Positions 1 through 6,938 of a stretch of 9,797 nt of DNA are shown here, piece by piece. Position 1 is the stretch's first letter; each line of letters opens with the position of its first letter. Made by a program: the position numbers and the translations under genes. Origin of the DNA: an uncultured Bacteroidaceae bacterium (lineage in GTDB: Bacteria; Bacteroidota; Bacteroidia; Bacteroidales; Bacteroidaceae); contig CAJGCJ010000068.1 of NCBI GenBank assembly GCA_904501775.1, positions 1 through 9,797 on the forward strand. The letters run 5' to 3'. The notes below the pieces were generated by a model that searched no databases, had not been told where the DNA came from, and saw only the letters and a list, made by a program, of their open reading frames with translations.

Positions 1-447
1 AACACCGCGCCTTTCCAATTGCGCATAGAGCCAGCTGCGCGAGATTACCGTATGTGCCTTCAGAAACTCCATAGATGCAGTTGCCGACATTTCAGACGAT
101 ATAACGCTTTTAAGATAACTCTCTACCGGCAAATGGTTTACGGCACGCACCTTGCCATCCTCTACGAACAGCACAAGCGCACCCTCAAATGTCTGGTCCT
201 GTTTACGCTCCCAATGAAAGTCAATACCTATAACCACATCATAAAGCGTAAAGCGGCACTCGGCATTCTGCGGTACAAAACAGAGCCTGTCGTACATCTT
301 ACCGTGCCACCGCAAACGGCCATCCGCACAGACAACCTCATTTACATCGCCCCTTGCAACAGCCTCACCTGCAACATTATAATTGCCCGCGAATCCGAAT
401 CTTATCTTGTGTGCCAACAGCACACCTATGTCAACATAATTCATCAT
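1..447 (-). CDS. SpoIID/LytB-domain protein, N-terminal part (runs off left edge)
   Basis: The first 149 residues are visible and the rest lies beyond the window. SpoIID-family enzymes are lytic transglycosylases that cut peptidoglycan glycan strands lacking stem peptides. The family hallmark sits at residues 106-140: LPVESYLKSVISSEM followed by an ALKA-like FLKAHTVISRSW segment, matching the family pattern LPLExYLxGVVxxEMP...LKAQAVxARTY. Glu119 aligns with the catalytic glutamate of SpoIID. The start is ATG at 447, or the next codon at 444. The first ATG overlaps the TGA of the upstream GT2-DUF4922 gene as ATGA, which indicates translational coupling. The N-terminus has no hydrophobic core and no lipobox, so no signal peptide is visible, which is unexpected for an enzyme acting on the cell wall. 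The region from about residue 8 to 100 is a beta-rich-looking stretch I cannot name. The domain call is firm; the substrate is unknown. Confidence 0.85.
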   Translation of the reverse strand, partial: MMNYVDIGVLLAHKIRFGFAGNYNVAGEAVARGDVNEVVCADGRLRWHGKMYDRLCFVPQNAECRFTLYDVVIGIDFHWERKQDQTFEGALVLFVEDGKVRAVNHLPVESYLKSVISSEMSATASMEFLKAHTVISRSWLYAQLERRGV

Positions 448-2849
448 CCAAGACCCTCTATTACACTCTCAACACTCTCTTCGTCCAAAGCAACTTCGCG
501 CAATATTCCAAGAACATCTTCCTCGGAAAGCGTTTCAAAATCCTCGATGCGCGGTGTTATCACAAGCCCTGCCATATCCAATGCACCCGGACTTATCAGA
601 CGCTTGCCATTCTCGCTGTAATAGCATTGCGGACGATGGCTCTTACGGGGCACGATGACAGTAACATATCCTTCACCTTCACGATAGAATGAAATGAGAT
701 TCATCTTAGGCTCACTCTCGCCTTCGGCAAGTGGCAAGGCATTCATCAAACACGCCATGAGCCGCTCCGAATCATCCATATTGTCTGCCACTATAAGGAA
801 AAGAGGAACAAGATACGAGTCGACATAATACAGTAATCCGCCATTTTTTGTCATTACAGGCTGCATAGACTCGAAAGCACAGGGCATAGCGTCTTGTTGC
901 AACATAGGAATTTCCTTTACATCAACAGCCTGCAGATGTGCATGGTCGGGAGCCGAAGCGCCGCACTTTGCCCCGTTATAAAAAACAGCCATACCCTGCC
1001 ACCCTTTCGCCAATGCAAGCATATCACGGTAAAGATACTTTATCTCTTGCGGCTGATGCTTATCGAGCGGCAGTGTAAAATGTGGAGAGAGAATAGGATA
1101 AGGATTTACAAGCAATTCAATATCAAAAAGAACATCGCGTTTAATCTGCTCAACAGGACGATTCCTTTCACACAGAAAGCAAGGGCGTTTCTCAACCGAA
1201 GCCCTATCTACACATGCCGACGACGAAACAGCCCTCGCACTATTATATTGCAATTTTATTCCGCTCTCAAATTGGCGTATCTTCACATCTGCAAGAGCAT
1301 CGAAACGCTCTTTTGCCTGAGGCCACACCGCCAACTGATTTTCAAAGAATAATGACAATTCGTCTTTATCGGGTAACTGAAGATTTCCGCATTTTGCCAT
1401 ACGAGCCTCGAGCTCTGCCGTTCTGAGAGAGTCCTTGTAGGTATTATGTCTGTTAATTTTCTCGTGCGACAGCGCCGCATCACTGTTTCCTCCCCAACGA
1501 CGGCACAGGTAGAGCACATCATATATGCGTCCTATCCTATAGTCGCGTGATATCTGAAGCCCTACAGCATAATCCTCGCCATAACTTACATTAGGAAAGC
1601 TCACCTTACGCACAACCGGTGTGAAGAAGGCGCGAGGAGCTCCCAAACCATTGATACGCAAAGCATTGTTACGACCATTCTCTTCGGTCCATTCGCGATG
1701 GTCTATAACACCCGGAGGCAATGTATTCAATTCAAAATCACATATTCTGTATGTACCCACAATCATAGCACACTGTTGGGTGTAGAACTCATCCACAATG
1801 CGCTGCAGGGTATTTTTTCCGCTATAAATGTCGTCGCTGTCGAGCTGAACAGCAAAGCGTCCGCACAACTCGCTGTTTACAGCATAGTTCCAACAGCCTC
1901 CTATGCCAAGTTCACGGCTCTCGGGAATGATGTGGCACACTCTTTTATCGCCAAAGGAATCTATGACAGCGCCAGTACCGTCGGTCGAATGATTATCGAC
2001 AACAAGTATATTAAAATCGAAAGTTGTCTCCTGCTCAAGCAAAGAACGTATGGCATCGGCTATGGTTGTCACACGATTCAATACAGGTATAATCACCGAG
2101 GCCTCGACAGGAAATTCACCCTCATTCAAATCTATTCTGTTATACTTGTAGGGTGGAAGCCATGCGTTTATCTCTTTGAGATGGTGCGTACATACAGCCT
2201 CCATCTCAATCTGCACATTGCGTTGCGAAGGGTTGACATAATCGAACTGTTTCTCGCCACTCTTGCGCAAATCGAGCTCTTGCTCGCAACAGACAGATAT
2301 CGGCAGATGCTGCAGCCTGCCCATACGACTCATGGCAAGCCGTAGCTGATAGAACCCGGCAAATTCATACTTCTCGAGCTGCATATTGAGATAACACTTG
2401 AGCATAGGAGTACGCAGCACCACAACCGGGCCGAAGTCGAAGTCGTTTCTTAGGCTACCCGACTGATATTCAATCGTAGGGGCATCGCAATACTCGCCAT
2501 CTATAATTTTCCCGTAATCGCAATAGAGCATTGAGCTGTCACTCTCCATTGCATCACACAAGTGCTGCAAGTCGCTGCATGAGGGCATTTTTGCAAGGCC
2601 CTTGGTAAAGCACACCACAAAGTCGGCTGTCGCACGCCTTGCCATATCCATATACAGTTCAGTGCAAAGCAACGAACCGGCATAAAGAGTCTCCACTTTA
2701 GCCGAAAGAGCGGCATTCATCTCAAAGCCCGAAGGCAGCCACAAAGTAATACCCTTTACCCTGTCACAAGCTGCGATATCGCTAATGGAGTCGACATCGA
2801 AACAGCCTTCAGAAACGGGAAGAAACAATTCTATACTATTATTCATCAT
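444..2849 (-). CDS. Fusion protein: GT-A-like region, GT2 glycosyltransferase, DUF4922 (GalT/HIT-like) domain
   Basis: This is an 801-residue protein with no signal peptide or membrane segment, so it is probably cytoplasmic. Residues about 30-230 resemble a degenerate GT-A domain (ADFVVCF near 75-81, MLYCDYGKIIDG near 107-118). Residues 249-450 are a clear GT2 domain: ASVIIPVLNR at 250-259, VVDNHSTDGT at 283-292, a DSDD metal/nucleotide-sugar motif at 337-340, and GED near 424-426. The C-terminal part, about 540-800, corresponds to DUF4922. It carries CxxC (Cys557, Cys560) and NGAKCGASAPDHAHLQ, with His636-Ala-His638-Leu-Gln640. That parallels the zinc CxxC and HPHxQ active site of galactose-1-phosphate uridylyltransferase and related phosphorylases. 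A plausible inference is a transferase that uses or recycles a nucleotide sugar made or broken down by its own C-terminal domain; substrates are unknown. The start is ATG 2849, or the adjacent ATG 2846. It probably forms an operon with the SpoIID gene downstream. Confidence 0.88.
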   Translation of the reverse strand: MMNNSIELFLPVSEGCFDVDSISDIAACDRVKGITLWLPSGFEMNAALSAKVETLYAGSLLCTELYMDMARRATADFVVCFTKGLAKMPSCSDLQHLCDAMESDSSMLYCDYGKIIDGEYCDAPTIEYQSGSLRNDFDFGPVVVLRTPMLKCYLNMQLEKYEFAGFYQLRLAMSRMGRLQHLPISVCCEQELDLRKSGEKQFDYVNPSQRNVQIEMEAVCTHHLKEINAWLPPYKYNRIDLNEGEFPVEASVIIPVLNRVTTIADAIRSLLEQETTFDFNILVVDNHSTDGTGAVIDSFGDKRVCHIIPESRELGIGGCWNYAVNSELCGRFAVQLDSDDIYSGKNTLQRIVDEFYTQQCAMIVGTYRICDFELNTLPPGVIDHREWTEENGRNNALRINGLGAPRAFFTPVVRKVSFPNVSYGEDYAVGLQISRDYRIGRIYDVLYLCRRWGGNSDAALSHEKINRHNTYKDSLRTAELEARMAKCGNLQLPDKDELSLFFENQLAVWPQAKERFDALADVKIRQFESGIKLQYNSARAVSSSACVDRASVEKRPCFLCERNRPVEQIKRDVLFDIELLVNPYPILSPHFTLPLDKHQPQEIKYLYRDMLALAKGWQGMAVFYNGAKCGASAPDHAHLQAVDVKEIPMLQQDAMPCAFESMQPVMTKNGGLLYYVDSYLVPLFLIVADNMDDSERLMACLMNALPLAEGESEPKMNLISFYREGEGYVTVIVPRKSHRPQCYYSENGKRLISPGALDMAGLVITPRIEDFETLSEEDVLGILREVALDEESVESVIEGLG

Positions 2850-2862
2850 AAAGTCATCAATA

Positions 2863-2876
2863 ATTTTCGCGAAAAT
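2863..2876. repeat. Perfect 14-bp palindrome, candidate operator
   Basis: The sequence ATTTTCGCGAAAAT is exactly its own reverse complement. It lies 13 bp upstream of the ATG of the minus-strand GT2-DUF4922 gene, inside the divergent intergenic region, and between that start and the candidate minus-strand -7 box. A transcription factor dimer binding here could block initiation or early elongation of the minus-strand operon. An AT-rich palindrome of this length can arise by chance in AT-rich intergenic DNA, and no second copy was noticed in this window. Confidence 0.5.
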
Positions 2877-2878
2877 AG

Positions 2879-2915
2879 CAAAAAGGATAGTGGCTATCCA
2901 AATTAATATTACAAA
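2879..2915 (-). promoter_or_regulatory. Weak candidate promoter for the GT2-DUF4922 / SpoIID operon
   Basis: On the minus strand a TTTG (2915 to 2912) lies 22 nt before TATCCTTTTTG (2889 to 2879), about 30 nt upstream of the start codon. This resembles the Bacteroidales promoter layout (TTTG, about 19-21 nt, TAnnTTTG), but the spacer within the -7 element is too long for a clean match. The call rests mostly on position. Confidence 0.25.
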
Positions 2916-2973
2916 AAAAGAGAATAACGCTATTTTTTATAATAAAGAGGGCCACAAGGAAACTTTTTTGAAT

Positions 2974-2981
2974 TATCTTTG
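2974..2981 (+). promoter_or_regulatory. Bacteroidales -7 promoter element (TATCTTTG) upstream of rlmN
   Basis: TATCTTTG is an exact match to the Bacteroidales sigma-ABfr -7 consensus TAnnTTTG and sits 19 nt before the rlmN ATG. No TTTG -33 box is present at the expected distance (around 2950); that interval reads purine-rich. Transcription from here would begin around 2986-2989, giving a leader of only 12-15 nt. It probably drives rlmN, the DUF4837 gene and pdxA, and perhaps the cassette to 9418, because no internal promoter of this type was recognised. Confidence 0.65.
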
Positions 2982-3002
2982 CAACATAAATGTTGCGAAC
3001 AT
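2981..3002 (+). repeat. Nested inverted repeats at the rlmN transcription/translation start
   Basis: GCAACAT (2981-2987), AA, ATGTTGC (2990-2996) form a perfect 7-bp inverted repeat beginning on the last base of the -7 box. The same right arm, ATGTT (2990-2994), also pairs across GCG with AACAT (2998-3002), whose last two bases are the A and T of the rlmN start codon. The two pairings exclude one another. If transcription begins near 2988 the first arm is not in the RNA, so the outer repeat is better read as a DNA site than as an RNA hairpin. The second repeat could lightly mask the start codon. Confidence 0.4.
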
Positions 3003-4044
3003 GGGTAACGACAAAAAACCTTTATTGGGAATGACTCTGGCAGAGATAAAATCCTCTGTCGCCGAAATAGGAATGCCGGCATTCACCGCCAAGCAAATAG
3101 CCGACTGGATATATTGTAAACGCGTACAAAGCATTAGCGAAATGACCAATATCTCACTCAAGAATCGCGAGATACTGGAACAGCACTTCGTAACAGGTTT
3201 CTCGGAGCCTGTAGAGGCGATGCGCTCAATTGACGGCACCACAAAATACCTTTACAAGGTTACCAACGGCCATTTTGTAGAGGCTGTGTACATCCCCGAC
3301 GGTGAACGCGCCACACTATGCGTTTCGTCACAGGTGGGCTGCAAGATGAATTGCCTCTTTTGCATGACAGGCAAACAGAGATACACAGCCAACCTCACCA
3401 CAAACGAGATAGTCAACCAGATATTTGCGTTACCCGAATTCGAGAAGCTCACCAACATTGTATTCATGGGCATGGGCGAGCCTTGTGACAACCTCGACAA
3501 CCTATTGCGCGGCATTGAGATTCTTACAGCCGACTATGCTACGGCATGGAGCCCCCACCGCCTGACGGTGTCATCGGTAGGAGTGCGCAAAGGACTCAAA
3601 CGACTGCTCGACAGCGGAGACTATCACATAGCCATAAGCCTGCACCACCCCGATCCCAAGAGCCGCAGTGAACTAATGCCTGCCGAGCGCGGTTATTCAA
3701 TTACAGAGATTATACAACTGCTCAAGGAGTATGATTTCAGCCATCAGCGCCGTCTCACGTTCGAGTACATTGTATTCAAAGGCGTCAATGACAGCAACAT
3801 GCATGCACGACGTCTGTTGAAACTGCTTGACGGACTCGACTGCAGAATAAACCTCATTCGTTACCACGCCATCCCCGAAGTTCCGCTCGAGGGTGTCGAC
3901 AACGAATCAATGACACGTTTCCGCGATTACCTTACTGCCAACGGTATATTCACCACCATAAGGGCATCGCGCGGAGAAGACATCTTTGCCGCATGCGGAA
4001 TGTTGTCGACAGCAAAGCAGAACCAGCAGAAAGAGACAAACTAA
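3001..4044 (+). CDS. rlmN: Dual-specificity 23S rRNA (A2503-C2) / tRNA (A37-C2) methyltransferase RlmN
   Basis: RlmN is a cytoplasmic radical-SAM enzyme that methylates C2 of adenosine 2503 in the peptidyl-transferase centre of 23S rRNA and of A37 in some tRNAs. The 347-residue length suits the family. The radical-SAM cluster motif CxxxCxxC is at Cys114, Cys118 and Cys121 within TLCVSSQVGCKMNCLFC. MGMGEP follows at 156-161. The second catalytic cysteine, which carries the methyl group in the E. coli enzyme, corresponds to Cys332 in EDIFAACGML. HRLTVSSVG at 186-194 and the ISLHHPDP segment also match. The ATG at 3001 is chosen because it follows the -7 box and begins at the normal family N-terminus; the frame stays open upstream into the divergent gene but that extension would precede the promoter. 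It is the first gene of a seven-gene run, and the DUF4837 gene follows after 10 nt. Confidence 0.96.
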   Translation: MGNDKKPLLGMTLAEIKSSVAEIGMPAFTAKQIADWIYCKRVQSISEMTNISLKNREILEQHFVTGFSEPVEAMRSIDGTTKYLYKVTNGHFVEAVYIPDGERATLCVSSQVGCKMNCLFCMTGKQRYTANLTTNEIVNQIFALPEFEKLTNIVFMGMGEPCDNLDNLLRGIEILTADYATAWSPHRLTVSSVGVRKGLKRLLDSGDYHIAISLHHPDPKSRSELMPAERGYSITEIIQLLKEYDFSHQRRLTFEYIVFKGVNDSNMHARRLLKLLDGLDCRINLIRYHAIPEVPLEGVDNESMTRFRDYLTANGIFTTIRASRGEDIFAACGMLSTAKQNQQKETN

Positions 4045-4054
4045 AACAACAGAT

Positions 4055-5116
4055 ATGAAGAAATTAGTAATTCTGATAATTGCAACGATTTTCGCAGCAT
4101 GCAGCAGCGACAGTCCTACACTATTCAAGCCTGCATCAAGCGGACTACCCTACGAAGTACTGGTAGTATGTGACGACACTTTCTGGGAAGCACCTGCCGG
4201 CCGCGCTCTCTTCGATGTCCTTGACACCGATGTGCCCGCCCTGCCACAGTCGGAGCGTTCATTCCGCATATCACACACACGTCCTGCCGGCTTTACACGT
4301 CTGCTCAAGACATTCCGCAACGTCATAGAGGTGGATATCGACAAGAGCATGTACACACAAACCAAGTTCAAGTTCACACGCGACGAATATGCTACACCAC
4401 AGGTGGTACTGAAAATCCAGTCGCCCAACGCAAAGGATTTTCAGGAGTATGTATCGAAGCATGCGCAGACAATCATCGATTTTTTCACCACCAACGAAAT
4501 GAATCGTGAGCTTAAGATTGTAAAGAAAGACCACAACAAGCAGTTCCTCGACAGTACAAAGAGCAAGTTCGACTGCGAGCTCCTTATCCCATCGACTATC
4601 ATGGGAATAAAGAGTGGTAAAGATTTCCTATGGGCATCTGACATTGCAAACAACAACAGCAGCATAATGAACTTTGTGATATACAGCTACCCTTATACCG
4701 ACGAGAAGAACTTCACACTTGAGTACTTCCTGCACATGCGCGACTCTGTCATGAAGGCCAACATACCCGGAGGAAAAGAGGGACAGTACATGGCAACAGA
4801 GCACGATTATGTATCCATGAAGGAGATGTCGTTCCGCGAGCGCTACATACAGGAAGTGCGTGGCCTTTGGGCAATGGAAAACGACATGATGGGCGGACCG
4901 TTTGTATCGCACAGCGTTGTAGACGAGATAAACAACAGAGTGATTGTGGTAGAGGCATTCCTGTTTGCCCCCAATCGCAAGAAAGGCGACCTTATGCGCA
5001 AACTCGAGGCATCGCTATACTCACTACGCCTGCCAGCCGACAAAGTAATCGCCACAAGCCTTCACATACCCGAGCTGGTAGTAGAGGACACAATATCAAC
5101 AGAAACAGTAAAATAA
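4055..5116 (+). CDS. DUF4837 family lipoprotein
   Basis: This 353-residue protein has a lipoprotein signal: MKK, a hydrophobic core LVILIIATIF, and a lipobox ending at Cys16 (IFAAC), followed by a Ser/Asp-rich linker. It should therefore be anchored in the inner or outer membrane facing the periplasm. The mature part opens with FKPASSGLPYEVLVVCDD and then AGRALFDVLDTDVPALPQ, which I recognise as typical of the Bacteroidota family DUF4837; its function is not known. An RGLWAMENDMMGGPFVSH segment near 265-285 and a VVVEAFLFAPNRKK segment near 300-313 look like conserved core pieces. The start at 4055 is preferred over the open extension to 3986 because it places the signal peptide at the N-terminus. 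It sits 10 nt after rlmN and 15 nt before pdxA. Only one acidic residue follows the cysteine, so a surface-export signal of the Bacteroides type is not obvious. Confidence 0.85.
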   Translation: MKKLVILIIATIFAACSSDSPTLFKPASSGLPYEVLVVCDDTFWEAPAGRALFDVLDTDVPALPQSERSFRISHTRPAGFTRLLKTFRNVIEVDIDKSMYTQTKFKFTRDEYATPQVVLKIQSPNAKDFQEYVSKHAQTIIDFFTTNEMNRELKIVKKDHNKQFLDSTKSKFDCELLIPSTIMGIKSGKDFLWASDIANNNSSIMNFVIYSYPYTDEKNFTLEYFLHMRDSVMKANIPGGKEGQYMATEHDYVSMKEMSFRERYIQEVRGLWAMENDMMGGPFVSHSVVDEINNRVIVVEAFLFAPNRKKGDLMRKLEASLYSLRLPADKVIATSLHIPELVVEDTISTETVK

Positions 5117-5131
5117 GACAGCTATATAACA

Positions 5132-6232
5132 ATGAGTGACAAAAAGAAACTCCGCATCGGAATTACACAAGGTGACATCAATGGCATTGGATACGAAGTG
5201 ATATTCAAGACATTCGAGAACCCCGAGATGTTCGAAATATGTACCCCCATCGTATATGGTTCACCTAAATTGGCATCGTACCACCGCAAGGCTCTTGAGA
5301 TGGACATTGCATACAACGCAATAGAGAGTGTCAGCGAAACTGAGGAGAACAAGCTGAATATCATAAACTGCAACAGCGACGATGTGATGATTGAGCTTGG
5401 CAATGCCACAAAAGAGAGTGGCGAGGCCGCCTATCAGGCATTGGAACGCGCAGTTAAGGATTATCAGGAGGGATGTATCGACATATTGGTAACATCACCA
5501 ATAAACAAGAACAGCATACAGAACGAGGAGTTCAACTTCCCCGGACATACCGAATACCTGCAGGAGCGTTTAGGCAACGGCAACAAATCTCTTATGATAC
5601 TATGCAGTGGCAATCTACGCTTTGCAATTGCCACATCGCATCTGCCGCTACGCGATGTACCCTCGGCAATAACCCCCGAGTTGCTCGAAGAGAAACTCAC
5701 AATTTTCAACAAGAGTCTTCGCGAAGATTTTGACATTGATGCTCCCAAAATAGCAGTATTGTCACTCAACCCCCACTCGGGTGACAACGGCCTTCTTGGA
5801 CGCGAGGAGATAGAGATAATCGCTCCTACAATTGAAAAGATGAGCCGCGAGGGAATACTCTGCTATGGTCCCTTCGGAGCCGACGGTTTCATGGGCAGTG
5901 GCAAATACAAGGCCTTTGACGGTATTCTGGCAATGTATCACGACCAAGGTCTCACACCCATGAAGTTATTGGCAATGAGCGACGGTATCAACTTTACTGC
6001 CGGACTGGAGGCAGTGCGCACATCACCTGCACACGGAGTGGCATACGACATTGCAGGCAAAGGCTGTGCCGACGAGAACTCATTCCGTCAGGCAATATAT
6101 GCAGGTATCGACATCTATCGCAACCGCAAGCAGTACAACGATGCACGCCGCAATCCTCTCCGCAAGCTATACTTCGAGAAACGCGACGACAGCAACAGGC
6201 TGAATCTTCAGCACGAAGAGAAAGAAGAGTGA
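5132..6232 (+). CDS. pdxA: 4-hydroxythreonine-4-phosphate dehydrogenase PdxA
   Basis: PdxA oxidises 4-phosphohydroxy-L-threonine with NAD+ to 3-amino-1-hydroxyacetone 1-phosphate, a precursor for PdxJ in the deoxyxylulose-5-phosphate-dependent pathway to pyridoxal phosphate. The protein has 366 residues. It opens with the family N-terminus RIGITQGDINGIGYEV (8-23) and carries PINK (123-126), PGHTEYL (137-143) and the metal-binding histidines: His170 in ATSHLPL, His215 in LNPHSGDNG and His270 in MYHDQGLTPMK. These correspond to His166, His211 and His266 of the E. coli enzyme. The C-terminal part has FTAGLEAVRTSPAHGVAYDIAGKG, also diagnostic. A charged C-terminal tail (about 345-366) goes past the usual bacterial length of about 330. 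The downstream nucleotidyltransferase begins 7 nt after its stop, so the two are probably co-transcribed. Confidence 0.96.
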   Translation: MSDKKKLRIGITQGDINGIGYEVIFKTFENPEMFEICTPIVYGSPKLASYHRKALEMDIAYNAIESVSETEENKLNIINCNSDDVMIELGNATKESGEAAYQALERAVKDYQEGCIDILVTSPINKNSIQNEEFNFPGHTEYLQERLGNGNKSLMILCSGNLRFAIATSHLPLRDVPSAITPELLEEKLTIFNKSLREDFDIDAPKIAVLSLNPHSGDNGLLGREEIEIIAPTIEKMSREGILCYGPFGADGFMGSGKYKAFDGILAMYHDQGLTPMKLLAMSDGINFTAGLEAVRTSPAHGVAYDIAGKGCADENSFRQAIYAGIDIYRNRKQYNDARRNPLRKLYFEKRDDSNRLNLQHEEKEE

Positions 6233-6239
6233 AAAACCG

Positions 6240-6938
6240 ATGAAATACGGCATTATAGCAGCAGGCGAAGGCTCAAGATTGGCACAAGAGGGGGTACAAT
6301 ACCCCAAACCTATGGTGCCAATCTTAGGCACTACGCTCATAGAGCGTCTGATTGCAATTTTCATGCGCAACGACGCCGAGAGCATAAGCATCATCATAAA
6401 TAGCCACCAACCACAGACAAGGGAGAGACTCGAAGAGTTAAAGAGTCTATACCCCATAAACATTGTCATTGAAGACACCCCGAGTTCAATGCACAGCATG
6501 TATGCATTGAGCCCATATCTGCAAGGGGGAAAATTCTGCCTTACCACGGTAGACACAATCTTCAACGAAGAGGAGTTCTGTGAATATATAAAGAGATTCT
6601 CGCAGTGCGACTGCAACGGACTGATGGCAGTCACCTCATACATCGATGATGAAAAGCCGCTGTATGTATCAACCGACAGTGAGCTAAACATAACAGGATT
6701 CCACGACAACGCACCCGCAGATGCCCTTTATATCTCGGGAGGAATATACGCACTTGATGAAAAAGCACTCGTAACACTCGAAAAGTGCATCAGCAACGGC
6801 ACGTCGCGCATGCGCAATTTTCAACGTATGCTGATATCCGACGGACTGCATCTGAAAGCACACCCGTTCGGAAAAATCATAGACGTCGACCATGCCGACG
6901 ATATCAAAAAAGCCGAACAACTGATAATGCAGCGATGA
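6240..6938 (+). CDS. LicC/IPCT-like sugar or alcohol-phosphate nucleotidyltransferase
   Basis: A 232-residue cytoplasmic GT-A-fold NTP-transferase that should condense an NTP with a phosphorylated sugar or alcohol to give NDP-X and pyrophosphate. The nucleotide-binding signature IIAAGEGSRL (5-14) is followed by YPKPM (21-25). Asp105 in TTVDTIF and Asp215/Asp217 in IIDVDHADD supply the two metal-binding positions. The VIEDTPSSMHSMYAL segment (76-90) and the C-terminal DVDHADDIKKAEQL resemble the phosphocholine cytidylyltransferase LicC and inositol-1-phosphate cytidylyltransferases more than the longer, hexapeptide-bearing GlmU or RfbA types. The partnership with a CDP-alcohol phosphotransferase two genes on argues for CTP as nucleotide, but that is inference. 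The ATG at 6240 lies 7 nt after pdxA, and its TGA overlaps the next ATG (ATGA). Confidence 0.85.
   Translation: MKYGIIAAGEGSRLAQEGVQYPKPMVPILGTTLIERLIAIFMRNDAESISIIINSHQPQTRERLEELKSLYPINIVIEDTPSSMHSMYALSPYLQGGKFCLTTVDTIFNEEEFCEYIKRFSQCDCNGLMAVTSYIDDEKPLYVSTDSELNITGFHDNAPADALYISGGIYALDEKALVTLEKCISNGTSRMRNFQRMLISDGLHLKAHPFGKIIDVDHADDIKKAEQLIMQR

Noticed and set aside
19..621. 200-codon open frame on the plus strand at the left edge
   Set aside because: It is antisense to the SpoIID-domain gene and the end of the fusion gene, and its composition is unlike a real protein.
1698..2345. 215-codon open frame on the plus strand inside the GT2-DUF4922 gene
   Set aside because: It is antisense to the GT2 domain coding region, shows no family motif and is explained as a shadow of a well-supported gene.
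2785..3000. N-terminal extension of rlmN to an upstream ATG
   Set aside because: It would cross the divergent gene's start and the -7 box, and the family N-terminus begins at 3001.
3986..4054. Upstream start for the DUF4837 lipoprotein
   Set aside because: It overlaps rlmN and would bury the lipoprotein signal peptide; ATG 4055 puts it at the N-terminus.
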